NCBI GenBank assembly: GCA_965223255.1
Contig: CBDCWA010000004.1
Span: 1-64,000, forward strand
DNA: 64,000 nucleotides
Origin: CBDCWA01 sp965223255
Lineage (GTDB): Bacteria > Pseudomonadota > Alphaproteobacteria > Rhizobiales > Hyphomicrobiaceae
Direction of reading: 5' to 3'
Shown here: piece by piece, positions 42,337 to 51,729 of the stretch
How positions within the stretch are numbered: the first letter of the stretch is position 1
Layout of the letters: every line of letters begins with the position of its first letter
Made by a program: the position numbers and the translations under genes
The notes under the pieces: generated by a model
What the model saw: only the letters and a program-made list of their open reading frames with translations
What the model was told of the DNA's origin: nothing
Database searches by the model: none

Positions 42337-45036
42337 ATGACCAACCAACCGGCCCAGCAAGTCACTCGGATGAATGTTGGTATGCCGGGTCGTGATGATG
42401 CGCCATGGCATTGCTTGGAACCAATTGAAGCAATGCGCCGCCTTGAGAGCAATGATCAGGGGCTTTCACATAGGATGGCCGGCGAGCGGCTGCAGGCGTA
42501 CGGTGCAAATTCGTTGCCAGATCAGACGCAACGTAGTGTCTGGCGCATGCTGCTGGCACAGTTCTCAGACGCGCTCATTATTATACTGGTCGTTGCAGCT
42601 TTCGTAGCCGGAATCGTTGGTGAACCGCAGGACGCGGCTCTGATCATTCTTATCGTTGTCGTTAATGCGGTATTTGGAGCTGTGCAGGAGTACAGGGCCG
42701 AGAAGGCAATTGCCGCGTTACGCCAGCTTGCCGCGCCCAATGCGCGGGTCGTTCGTGAAAAGACCATCTCCATCATCCCTGCCACCGAGTTGGTTCCTGG
42801 CGACATTGTTCTGCTTGAGGCTGGTGATGCGGTGCCGGCTGACGTTCGCCTCCTTGAGACCGCCGATCTACAGGTCGACGAATCACTGTTGACGGGCGAA
42901 TCGACACCTGTCGACAAAACTATCGATGTCCTCGACGACGGCGATCTGCCAATCGGCGACCGTTTAAATTTAGCGTTCAAGGGTACGCTCGTGACGCGCG
43001 GTCATTGTCGCTGCGTCGTTGTCGGAACGGGAATGGAGACCGAGTTAGGCAGAATAGCCGGGCTTCTGCACGAGACGCCTCTTACGGCCACGCCCCTGCA
43101 GCGCCGTTTAGCAGCATTCAGTAGCAGATTGGCGATCGCCATCGTCATGATCTGCATACTGCTCTTTACTGCGGGTGTCTTTCGCGGGGAGCCGGTATTG
43201 CTGATGTTTCTCACAGCCGTTTCACTGGCCGTCGCTGCTGTGCCGGAAGCTTTGCCTGCCGTCGTAACAATTTCGCTGGCGTTCGGAGCCAGCAAAATGG
43301 GAGCCAAAAACGCGCTTATCCGTCGACTCCCAGCGGTGGAGACACTGGGTTCGGTGACCTACATTTGTGCAGACAAAACCGGCACGCTTACCGAAAATAA
43401 GATGCGGCTTGAGCGCATTGTGATTAACGGACAAGCCTATACCCACCTTGCGGAACTCGACGAAGCCCTGGCCAGAAAGGTCGGGCGGGCGCTGGCAATC
43501 TCAAATGATGCGCACGTTGAAGAGAACGGCAAGCTGACTGGCGAGCCAACGGAACTTGCTCTGCTGGAGGCCGCTCACTCGTCCGGTTTCGACAAGTTGC
43601 GCCTTGAAGCCGAATTTCCTCGTGTGAACGAGTTGGCATTTGATTCTGAGCGCGCACGTATGAGCACGTTACACCGCAAGGAGCGCGGTGCTGTACTTTA
43701 TTGTAAAGGCGCACCTGAAGCTGTGCTGCCGCGCTGTATTGCGCATGTCGAAGGAGGCCCATTCGATTGCGAGGTTGAACTTGCGCGGGCGGAGGAGCTT
43801 GCTGATTTAGGGTATCGTGTGCTTGCCGTAGCATTCCGAAGGTATGACAGCGAACCGCAACGCATAACGCCGGACTCGGAGAATGAGCTGACATTGATCT
43901 GTCTTGCGGCGCTAATCGATCCTCCGCGAGCAGGCGTTGAAGCGGCGGTGAAGGAGTGCGCTGCAGCCGGTATCGTGCCGGTAATGATTACCGGCGATCA
44001 TCCCGGTACTGCGCGCGCTATTGCGAAGAGGTTGGGCATCTGCTCTGACCGTGACGATGTGCTGACAGGCAGTGAGATGAACAAGCTGAGCGATGCGGAG
44101 TTTGCCCGTCGCGTCCAGCATGTTCGTGTTTATGCGAGGGCCAGTCCGCAGCAGAAGATTCGTATCGTGGCCGCACTTCAAGAGCACGGGGGGTTCGTTG
44201 CGATGACCGGAGACGGCGTTAACGATGCGCCGGCCTTGAGACTTTCCAATATTGGTGTGGCGATGGGCGCGAAGGGTACCGATGTCGCCCGGGAAGCCGC
44301 CGACATGGTTCTGCTTGACGACAACTTCGTGACCATCATATCCGCCGTTCGCGAAGGTCGCCGGATCTACGACAATATCCGCAAGTTCGTAAAGGACACG
44401 ATGAGTTCCAACTCCGGAGAAATCTGGACGCTTGTGCTCGCCCCGGTTTTCGGCCTGCCCATTCCGCTTCTGCCCATACACATCCTTTGGATCAATCTCG
44501 TTACGGATGGCTTGCCGGGCCTTGCATTTACGGCGGAACCAGCTGATAGGAATATCATGCGCCGCGCACCGCGTGCGCCTCATGAGAATCTGTTTGCCGG
44601 CGGCATGTGGCAGCATATCGTGTGGTATGGTCTGTTTGTCGGCGGTGTGTCGATCGCCTCACAAGCCTGGGCAATTTCACGGGGGGTTGAATATTGGCAG
44701 ACTGTTGTGTTCACGGTGTTGACATTGTCACAATTGTTCCACTCGTTGGCTGTGAGAAGTGAACGCGATTCCCTGTATGCCATCGGTATATTGAGCAACT
44801 TGCCAATGCTTGGTGCTGTAGTTCTGGCTGCGGCGCTGCAACTGATGATTATCTACTTCCCGCCGCTCAATGCCGTCTTTCATACTCAGCCGCTGCCGGC
44901 GTTCGACCTGGCGATCTGTGTCGGGCTATCGGCGCTGAGCTTGGTCGCGGTTGAGATTGAGAAATGGATGATCCGGCGCAACCTCATTTACAGAGGGTCG
45001 GCTCATCATACGCTGGACATGAACACCCAAGGCTAA
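42337..45036 (+). CDS. P-type cation-transporting ATPase (P2, Ca2+-ATPase-like)
   Basis: 899 residues from the ATG at 42337, which has AAAAGG upstream; the frame is open from 42304. Phosphorylation loop DKTGTLTENKM with Asp346, actuator motif LLTGESTPVDK, hinge TGDGVNDAPALR (624 on), and membrane helix IV with VPEALPAVVT, the P2A hallmark seen in PacL/PMR1-type calcium pumps. Ten predicted helices. It exports calcium, manganese or a similar cation using ATP. It is monocistronic. An N-terminal extension of about 20 residues precedes the usual start. Confidence 0.93.
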   Translation: MTNQPAQQVTRMNVGMPGRDDAPWHCLEPIEAMRRLESNDQGLSHRMAGERLQAYGANSLPDQTQRSVWRMLLAQFSDALIIILVVAAFVAGIVGEPQDAALIILIVVVNAVFGAVQEYRAEKAIAALRQLAAPNARVVREKTISIIPATELVPGDIVLLEAGDAVPADVRLLETADLQVDESLLTGESTPVDKTIDVLDDGDLPIGDRLNLAFKGTLVTRGHCRCVVVGTGMETELGRIAGLLHETPLTATPLQRRLAAFSSRLAIAIVMICILLFTAGVFRGEPVLLMFLTAVSLAVAAVPEALPAVVTISLAFGASKMGAKNALIRRLPAVETLGSVTYICADKTGTLTENKMRLERIVINGQAYTHLAELDEALARKVGRALAISNDAHVEENGKLTGEPTELALLEAAHSSGFDKLRLEAEFPRVNELAFDSERARMSTLHRKERGAVLYCKGAPEAVLPRCIAHVEGGPFDCEVELARAEELADLGYRVLAVAFRRYDSEPQRITPDSENELTLICLAALIDPPRAGVEAAVKECAAAGIVPVMITGDHPGTARAIAKRLGICSDRDDVLTGSEMNKLSDAEFARRVQHVRVYARASPQQKIRIVAALQEHGGFVAMTGDGVNDAPALRLSNIGVAMGAKGTDVAREAADMVLLDDNFVTIISAVREGRRIYDNIRKFVKDTMSSNSGEIWTLVLAPVFGLPIPLLPIHILWINLVTDGLPGLAFTAEPADRNIMRRAPRAPHENLFAGGMWQHIVWYGLFVGGVSIASQAWAISRGVEYWQTVVFTVLTLSQLFHSLAVRSERDSLYAIGILSNLPMLGAVVLAAALQLMIIYFPPLNAVFHTQPLPAFDLAICVGLSALSLVAVEIEKWMIRRNLIYRGSAHHTLDMNTQG

Positions 45037-45406
45037 TTCCTCACCCATAGCTATCGACAAAGGGTTTTGGATCGACGCCGGCATCTGGGCAACAAATTTG
45101 GTTCGGCCCATCAAAATCATTCCGCTGCCCCAATCAGACCGGTCGTTTGGTCAAGTGGAAACCGAATGAGTTCAAAGATCATATGGAGGTTGACGGTCCG
45201 ATTGACAGCGATCAAGACATCGGCCCGTCAAGCCTCATCCATAAGGCGTCGCAACGTTGGAGCGACTGGCAATCAAATCGTGCGTACCTGTACCGGCTGA
45301 CACCGCTTGAGAGAGATCAATTTCGTGTCAGAGCAGAGTGATACGATTGATTATTGTGATGTGCCCATTTGCGGAAGGTTCGTCCGCGGTTGTTTGGGGT
45401 AACGAG
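45037..45406. other. Intergenic stretch before the acyl-CoA ligase
   Basis: 370 bp. A short plus frame (45183-45341) encodes 52 residues ending in LYRLTPLERDQFRVRAE, somewhat protein-like but with no family or ribosome site. The operon promoter for the 2-oxoacid genes should lie here. Confidence 0.4.
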
Positions 45407-47107
45407 ATGCCTGCAAGTCCACTTAGCTATGTCCACGGTGCCAGTCAGGAAACACTCACGGCCTTGACAGTTGGCCAGGCACTGGATGCAGCCGTAAACC
45501 GCTATGGCAATGGCGATGCATTGATCTCACGTCACCAGGCTGTTCGGTGGAGCTGGACAACGCTTGGCGAGAAGGTCGATGAACTTGCAGCAGGCTTTAT
45601 TGCAATGGGTCTTGAGCCGGGCGACCGGGTCGGCATCTGGGCGGCCAATTGTGCGGAATGGGTGGTGACGCAGTTTGCAACGGCTAAGGCCGGGCTGATC
45701 CTTGTAAACATCAATCCTGCCTATCGGCTATCTGAGCTTAAGTATGCTCTTGAGGTTACGGGATGTCGGGTGCTTATGACGGCTGCACAACTGAAATCCT
45801 CGAACTACATAGAGATGTTGGGTGAACTCATCCCGGGGCTGGAGCGTGCAGTCCCAGGCAGCCTTGAATGCGCGGCGTTGCCAAACCTCAGGTGGCTCAT
45901 CCGACTTGGTGAGGAACATTCCGAAGGTTTTTTAAACTTCGCGGATATTTCCCAGCGCGGGGATGCAAACTCAAGGAGCCGCCTCGATGATCTGGGCGAA
46001 TTGTTGCAGTTCGACGACCCCATCAACATACAGTTCACCTCCGGTACGACTGGTACGCCAAAAGCAGCCACGTTGACGCATCATAACATTGTAAACAACG
46101 CCTACTTCGTGGGCGGCCAAATGGCATTTTCTCCCCAAGATCGGCTTGTTATCCCGGTGCCCATGTATCACTGTTTTGGCATGGTACTCGGCACACTGCT
46201 CTGCGTGATGCATGGTGCGACGATGGTATTTGCATCGGAGAGTTTCGATGCGCACGCCGTGCTTGAAACGATCGAGGCGGAAAAGTGCACTGCCTTGCAT
46301 GGTGTCCCGACTATGTTCATCGCTGAGCTCGATGATCCGGACTTCAAATCATTCGACTTATCGAGCCTCAGGACGGGCGTAATGGCCGGCGCTCCGTGTC
46401 CGGTTGAACTGATGAAACGGGTTATGCATGAAATGCACATGCAGGCGATCACGATCGCTTACGGGATGACCGAGACGGGCCCAGTCAGTTTTCAGACTTC
46501 AGTGAACGATCCAGTCGCGCGGCGTGTCGAGACGGTTGGACGGGTACTGCCGCATATCGAGATCAAGATTGTGGATGATGCCGGGCGTGTTGTGCCGATC
46601 GGAAGACAAGGCGAGCTGAAAACGCGCGGCTACTGTGTGATGCCAAAGTACTGGCAAGATCCGGAACGCACGGCCAAGGCAATTGATGAAAGCGGCTGGA
46701 TCGCTAGTGGTGACGTCGCAGTCCTTGATGAAGATGGCTACTGCCAGATCGTCGGCCGCATAAAGGATATGCTCATTCGGGGCGGTGAAAACATATTTCC
46801 ACGCGAGATCGAAGAATTTCTATACACGTACCCGAAAATTGATGCGGTGGAGGTTATTGGTGTTCCTGATGAGAAGTACGGTGAGGAAGTCTGCGCCTGG
46901 ATTCGTTTGCATGAAGGGGAGACGGCGAATGCCGAAGAGATCCGAGCCTTTTGCAGAGGCAATATCGCTCACTTCAAAATCCCGAAATATATTCGCTTCG
47001 TCAAGGAGTTCCCAATGACTGTGACTGGCAAGGTTCAGAAGTTCAAGATGCGCGAGATAATGGCCCGGGAACTTGCAGACAAGGCAGATAACCCGACTTC
47101 GAACTAA
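45407..47107 (+). CDS. AMP-forming acyl-CoA synthetase
   Basis: 566 residues from the ATG at 45407 (GGTAACGAG upstream); the frame is open to 45338. ANL-family motifs: TSGTTGTPKAATLTHHN (P-loop), YGMTETGP, WIASGDVAVLDEDGYCQIVGRIKDMLIRGGENIFPREIEEFL in outline, and the C-terminal lysine in TGKVQKFKMRE. It activates a medium- or short-chain acid to its CoA ester through an acyl-AMP. It is the first gene of a set with the 2-oxoacid dehydrogenase and leucine dehydrogenase homologs, so a branched or aromatic acid is a reasonable substrate (inference). Confidence 0.92.
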   Translation: MPASPLSYVHGASQETLTALTVGQALDAAVNRYGNGDALISRHQAVRWSWTTLGEKVDELAAGFIAMGLEPGDRVGIWAANCAEWVVTQFATAKAGLILVNINPAYRLSELKYALEVTGCRVLMTAAQLKSSNYIEMLGELIPGLERAVPGSLECAALPNLRWLIRLGEEHSEGFLNFADISQRGDANSRSRLDDLGELLQFDDPINIQFTSGTTGTPKAATLTHHNIVNNAYFVGGQMAFSPQDRLVIPVPMYHCFGMVLGTLLCVMHGATMVFASESFDAHAVLETIEAEKCTALHGVPTMFIAELDDPDFKSFDLSSLRTGVMAGAPCPVELMKRVMHEMHMQAITIAYGMTETGPVSFQTSVNDPVARRVETVGRVLPHIEIKIVDDAGRVVPIGRQGELKTRGYCVMPKYWQDPERTAKAIDESGWIASGDVAVLDEDGYCQIVGRIKDMLIRGGENIFPREIEEFLYTYPKIDAVEVIGVPDEKYGEEVCAWIRLHEGETANAEEIRAFCRGNIAHFKIPKYIRFVKEFPMTVTGKVQKFKMREIMARELADKADNPTSN

Positions 47108-47151
47108 TCCAGTTCTGAGGGACGAACGATAACGGGTGACCGAGAAACGCG

Positions 47152-49200
47152 ATGGCATTGACCAAACAACAAAGCAGTGCATATCCGGTCGAACGTTGCA
47201 TTGATGTGAACGGCCGGCCGCTTGGCGGTCTTCCTGATATTGCCAGTAGCCGAGATCGCTTAGTGGAACTTTACAGGCGCATGGTGCTGACGCGCGTATT
47301 TGATGAGAAAGCTGTTGCACTTCAACGAACGGGACAACTTGGTACGTTTGCCTCTTCGCTCGGCCAAGAGGCTGTCGGCGTGGGGCTGGCGAGTGCAATG
47401 GCCCCCAATGACATTCTGCTGCCCTCGTTTCGAGAGCAGTCGGCGCAACTTGCCCGCAGCGTCTTGCCATCGGAGCTCTTTTTATTCTGGGGTGGCGATG
47501 AGCGGGGAAGTCAATATGTCCACCAAGAAGGAGACTTTCCGGTCTGCATCCCGGTGGCGAGCCATTTCCCTCATGCCGCAGGTGTTGCGCTTGCCCTGAA
47601 GCAGAAAAGCGAAGCCCGCGTCGCAGTTGCCGTTGCTGGCGATGGCGCAACCTCGAAAGGTGATTTCTACGAGGCAATCAACGTCGCCGGTGTTTGGAAC
47701 TTGCCTGCCGTCTTTGTTATAGCCAACAATCAATGGGCAATATCGGTGCCGCGCTCGGCCCAGACTGCTGCAGAAACATTGGCGCAAAAAGCAATTGCGG
47801 CCGGCATTGAAGGTTGCGTCGTGGATGGCAACGACGTGCTTGCCGTACACAAGGTCACGGAAGCAGCCGTCAATAAGGCGCGAAATGGGGGTGGGCCGAC
47901 GTTGATCGAAGCCCAAACCTATCGATTGTCAGACCATACCACCGTTGATGATGCACGCCGCTACCGAGACGATGAGGAAGTCAGCGAGCAGTGGCAATTT
48001 GAGCCTATCGCACGCTTGCGCGCTTACCTCACGTCGCATTTCGACTGGACGAAAGATGAGGAACATGCACTCCAGTCGGCATGCCATGCAGAAATCGAGC
48101 GCGGTGCGGATACTTATCTTAAGACACCGCCGCAACCGGCAGAGACGATGTTTGCGCATTTGTACGGTGTGCAGACCGGACCGTCGGATGACGCCACAGG
48201 CAAACAGGATCGACCGGATGCCACCGAGATAACGCTACTGGGGGCAGTCAATCTTGCTATTGCACGGGCGATGGAAGACGATGCGGACGTCATAATTCTG
48301 GGTGAAGATGTTGGCGTAAACGGTGGCGTATTCCGCGCCACCGATGGACTTGCCACCAGGTTTGGGTTGGACCGTGTTCGCGATACGCCGCTAGCGGAGG
48401 CGGTCATCGCCGGCCTATCGGTCGGGATGGCGGCGCAGGGCCTGCGGCCGGTTGCCGAGATCCAATTCGAGGGTTTCATGTTCCCAACTCTCGATCAAAT
48501 GATCAATCACGCCAGCAGACTGAGGACCCGGACTCGCGGCAGGCTCAGTTGCCCAATGGTCCTGCGCGCGCCCTATGGCGGCGGCATTCATGCCCCTGAG
48601 CATCATTCCGACAGCGTAGAAGCATTCTTTGCGCATATTCCGGGATTGCGGGTTGTAATCCCGTCGACGCCGCAGCGCGCCTATGGACTATTGCTGGCCT
48701 CGATTCGCGATCCAGATCCGGTTGTATTCCTGGAACCGAAACGGATCTATCGTTCGTCCAAGGGTGCGGTGATTGACGACGGCCAATACTTGCCGCTCAA
48801 CGAATGTTTTCTCGACAGAGAGGGCAGTGATGTCACGCTCATCGGTTGGGGGGCGATGATGAATGAGATCGCAGCCGCCGCAGATCGCCTCGCGGAAGAT
48901 GGTATCTCCGCCGAGATCATTGATGTTGCCACGCTTTATCCGCTTAACGATGAGGCAATCTGCCGGTCTGTCGAGAAGACGGGCCGTGCCGTAATCGCTC
49001 ATGAAGCACCGCTGACCGGCGGTTACGGGGGTGAGCTTGCCGCACGGATCAGTGAAAAGTGTCTGCTATCCCTACTGGCACCCGTGACACGGGTAGCGGG
49101 GCCTGATTGCGTGATGCCCCTTCCCCGCCTTGAGGCTTCATACCTACCAGGGGCCAATGATGTGGTACTGGCAGTCAAGGAGGCCATGAAGTACACATGA
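47152..49200 (+). CDS. Fused E1 (alpha-beta) of a branched-chain 2-oxoacid/pyruvate dehydrogenase
   Basis: 682 residues. Residues about 25-330 are E1 alpha with the thiamine-diphosphate motif GDGATSKGDFYEAINVAGVW...NNQWAIS. From about 360 comes E1 beta with ILGEDVGVNGGVFRATDGL, AEIQFEGFMFPTLDQM, and GGGIHAPEHHSDSVEAFF. In most bacteria the two chains are separate; here a short linker (GVQTGPSDDATGKQ) joins them. It decarboxylates a 2-oxoacid and loads the E2 lipoyl group. The stop overlaps the E2 start (ATGA). Confidence 0.92.
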   Translation: MALTKQQSSAYPVERCIDVNGRPLGGLPDIASSRDRLVELYRRMVLTRVFDEKAVALQRTGQLGTFASSLGQEAVGVGLASAMAPNDILLPSFREQSAQLARSVLPSELFLFWGGDERGSQYVHQEGDFPVCIPVASHFPHAAGVALALKQKSEARVAVAVAGDGATSKGDFYEAINVAGVWNLPAVFVIANNQWAISVPRSAQTAAETLAQKAIAAGIEGCVVDGNDVLAVHKVTEAAVNKARNGGGPTLIEAQTYRLSDHTTVDDARRYRDDEEVSEQWQFEPIARLRAYLTSHFDWTKDEEHALQSACHAEIERGADTYLKTPPQPAETMFAHLYGVQTGPSDDATGKQDRPDATEITLLGAVNLAIARAMEDDADVIILGEDVGVNGGVFRATDGLATRFGLDRVRDTPLAEAVIAGLSVGMAAQGLRPVAEIQFEGFMFPTLDQMINHASRLRTRTRGRLSCPMVLRAPYGGGIHAPEHHSDSVEAFFAHIPGLRVVIPSTPQRAYGLLLASIRDPDPVVFLEPKRIYRSSKGAVIDDGQYLPLNECFLDREGSDVTLIGWGAMMNEIAAAADRLAEDGISAEIIDVATLYPLNDEAICRSVEKTGRAVIAHEAPLTGGYGGELAARISEKCLLSLLAPVTRVAGPDCVMPLPRLEASYLPGANDVVLAVKEAMKYT

Positions 49201-50315
49201 GGACCTTTAAACTGCCAGACCTTGGTGAAGGCCTTGATGAGGCTGAAGTCGTTTCATGGCATGTGACCGTGGGTGATCATATCGTTTCGGGCCAACCTCT
49301 TGTCTCTGTCGAAACGGCAAAGGCGGTCGTTGAAATCCCAGCGCCATGGTCGGGCAAGGTGTGCCAGCTGCACGTTGAGGCAGGAGATGTCGTCGCAGTC
49401 GGAAGCGAGTTGGTCGACGTTGAGACCCAAGATCAACCGGAGGACGACGCCGGTAGCGTGGTTGGTGAAATTGAACGCGGCGTCGAGACGTCGGCTTTGG
49501 GGCCGTTACAGAAAGATGGTCATCAACAAGTTGCAGGATTGATCAAAGCGTCACCCCGTACTCGGGCACTCGCAAGTGAATTAAATATTGATATCTCGAA
49601 ACTTCAAGGTTCCGGCCCTGATGGTGCGATCACGACAGATGATGTGCGCGCCGCGAGTCAACATGCGTCGCAGTTGCCTGGATTTAAGCCTTTGCGAGGG
49701 GTACGCAGAGCAATGGCGCATTCGCTATCGGCTAGCAAGTCGGTGATCTCTGCAACGGTCACCGAAGAAGCCGATGTTACTGACTGGCGATCTGGCGACG
49801 ATGTCAGCGTCAGATTAATCCGCGCCATTGGGGCGGGCCTCCGAGCCGTTCCGATTCTGAACTCTTGGTACGATCCAACCAACGCGTCGATATATACCCA
49901 CGAGACCATTGATTTGGGTCTCGCACTGGCAACCGAGGATGGTCTGTTTGCGCCCGTCTTAAGGGATACCGGAAACCTGAGTGACGGCGAACTGAGGGCG
50001 ATGATAGAAGAGGCGAAGTCGGCAGTATCCTCCCGGCGCATTTCGAATACCGAGTTGCAGGGAGCAACAATCACACTGTCAAACTTTGGAATGCTTGGCG
50101 GGCTTCACGCATCATTGACGGTTGTATCACCACAGGTTGCAATTCTTGGTGCCGGACGCCTACATGAAGCCGCTAGGGTTGTTCGGAGCGCGGTGCATGT
50201 CCGTCGCGTGTTGCCGCTTTCTCTTACTTTCGACCATCGCGTTATTACTGGTGCAGAAGCCGTAGCATTTGTTGCAGCCGCAAAAACCGCTCTGGAATCT
50301 GTTGGCATCGATTAG
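49197..50315 (+). CDS. E2 dihydrolipoamide acyltransferase of 2-oxoacid dehydrogenase
   Basis: 372 residues: one lipoyl domain with the lipoyl-lysine in VETAKAVVE (Lys42), an E3/E1-binding segment (ASPRTRALASELNIDISKLQGSG), and the catalytic domain (from about 160) ending in DHRVITGAEAV. In the usual DHRxxDG motif the catalytic aspartate is replaced by threonine (codon at 50247), a change also known in some acyltransferases of the family. The domain is compact. It transfers the acyl group to CoA. No E3 gene is in the window, so a shared dihydrolipoamide dehydrogenase is expected elsewhere. Confidence 0.92.
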   Translation: MRTFKLPDLGEGLDEAEVVSWHVTVGDHIVSGQPLVSVETAKAVVEIPAPWSGKVCQLHVEAGDVVAVGSELVDVETQDQPEDDAGSVVGEIERGVETSALGPLQKDGHQQVAGLIKASPRTRALASELNIDISKLQGSGPDGAITTDDVRAASQHASQLPGFKPLRGVRRAMAHSLSASKSVISATVTEEADVTDWRSGDDVSVRLIRAIGAGLRAVPILNSWYDPTNASIYTHETIDLGLALATEDGLFAPVLRDTGNLSDGELRAMIEEAKSAVSSRRISNTELQGATITLSNFGMLGGLHASLTVVSPQVAILGAGRLHEAARVVRSAVHVRRVLPLSLTFDHRVITGAEAVAFVAAAKTALESVGID

Positions 50316-50339
50316 TACAGGCAGGGAGCCAGCCGCACA

Positions 50340-51449
50340 ATGCAGGATGGATTTCATTATGCAGATTCACTTGGTCCGGAAAAGATCGTTCATATTTATG
50401 AGCCAGCGCTGAATCTGCGGGCTATCGTCGTTATCGATAACACGGCAGCAGGACCGGCGATCGGCGGTACGCGTATCGCACCGGACGTGTCTCTAGAAGA
50501 GTGCTTTCGTCTCGCTCGCGCCATGACTTTGAAGAACGCGGCCGCGGGCTTGCCGCATGGGGGGGCAAAGTCCGTCATCTTTGCCGATCCCGGCATGGAA
50601 GATACTGGGAAGGAACAGCTTATCCGCGCCTTCGCTGCGTCGATTTCTGAATTGAGTGGCTATATTCCCGGTCCCGATATGGGCACCAATGAAAGAGCCA
50701 TGGCATGGGTGCATAGTGAGACCAGGCGATCGGTAGGATTACCGAGAGAAATTGGTGGCATTCCCCTCGATGAAATTGGCGCGACAGGATATGGAATTGC
50801 CGCCGCCGCCGAAGCCGTCGAGGAGATTGCCGGCATCCAGATCAAGGGTGCCAGAGTCGTTGTGCAAGGTTTCGGAGCTGTTGGCTATCACGCCGCGCGT
50901 TTCCTCGAGCAGCGTGGCGCAATTCTGGTCGGAGCCGCCGATAGCCGTGCCGCCATCGTTGCAGAAGACGGCTTGTCTACAGACGCACTTCGAAAAGTCA
51001 AACTTAGTGGCAAACCGCTTTCAGAATTTCAGCACGCGCAGTCTATTTCCAGTGACCGGTTGCTGAGTGTCGAGTGTGATTTTTGGATACCGGCGGCTAG
51101 ACCAGACGTCATACGCGCCGACAACGTTGATCAGCTTAAGGCACGGGTCGTAATTCAGGGTGCAAACATCCCCGTCACAGCCGAAGCAGAGAGGGTGATG
51201 CACGGGCGTGGCATCCTTTCCATTCCGGATTTTATTGCCAATGCGGGCGGTGTGATCACCGCGTCTGTCGAGTATCACGGCGGTTCAGAACAGGCGGCGC
51301 TGGCTGCCGTGCGCGAGAAAGTGCACCGGAACACTCGTGAGGTGTTGAACGTCGCCCGTGAGGCGTCCATTCCACCAAGGGATGCTGCAGTAACTATGGC
51401 CCGCGCGCGGGTCGAGCGGGCGATGTCGTTTCGGCGGTGGCATGGTTAG
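50340..51449 (+). CDS. Leucine/valine/phenylalanine dehydrogenase family protein
   Basis: 369 residues. The N-terminal dimerisation domain has the catalytic lysines Lys65 (MTLKNAAAG) and Lys77 (GGAKSVIF), with GGTR and the PGPDMGT segment. The Rossmann domain has VVQGFGAVGYHAARFL and a conserved PDFIANAGGVI segment. It deaminates a branched-chain or aromatic amino acid to the 2-oxoacid, using NAD. The upstream E1-E2 and acyl-CoA ligase would then oxidise that keto acid to its CoA ester. 24 bp separate it from the E2 gene. Confidence 0.93.
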   Translation: MQDGFHYADSLGPEKIVHIYEPALNLRAIVVIDNTAAGPAIGGTRIAPDVSLEECFRLARAMTLKNAAAGLPHGGAKSVIFADPGMEDTGKEQLIRAFAASISELSGYIPGPDMGTNERAMAWVHSETRRSVGLPREIGGIPLDEIGATGYGIAAAAEAVEEIAGIQIKGARVVVQGFGAVGYHAARFLEQRGAILVGAADSRAAIVAEDGLSTDALRKVKLSGKPLSEFQHAQSISSDRLLSVECDFWIPAARPDVIRADNVDQLKARVVIQGANIPVTAEAERVMHGRGILSIPDFIANAGGVITASVEYHGGSEQAALAAVREKVHRNTREVLNVAREASIPPRDAAVTMARARVERAMSFRRWHG

Positions 51450-51621
51450 GGAAACGTATGTGTCTGGGAGCAACTAATGTACCGGGCGCAGCGTGGCTTC
51501 GGCAAAAATACGCCTATGAAGTGACTAGGATCAGCCACAGCCGGCATGGTCGGATTGGGCCACCTAATGCGCTTCGTTGACGACCGTTAGCCGAAACCGC
51601 CGACAAGGCACTGTCAAAGCA

Positions 51622-51729
51622 TCAGCGCAACGCAAAGGCCAATAAAGCCAGTGCGATCACACCGTTCAAAACCCAATAGGCGAGCGATAAACGGATGCGG
51701 GCTGCCATTTGATTCAGGCGCTTAGTCAT
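51622..51729 (-). CDS. 35-residue membrane peptide coupled to the flavocytochrome gene
   Basis: Begins MTKRLNQMAARIRL and continues as one hydrophobic helix (LAYWVLNGVIALALLAFALR) to TGA at 51622-51624. Its ATG lies inside the last codons of the ferric-reductase-like gene (overlap ATGACTAA), an arrangement typical of translational coupling. Positive residues precede the helix, so the N terminus is probably cytoplasmic. It may be an accessory subunit of the reductase. It is below usual ORF cutoffs. Confidence 0.55.
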   Translation of the reverse strand: MTKRLNQMAARIRLSLAYWVLNGVIALALLAFALR

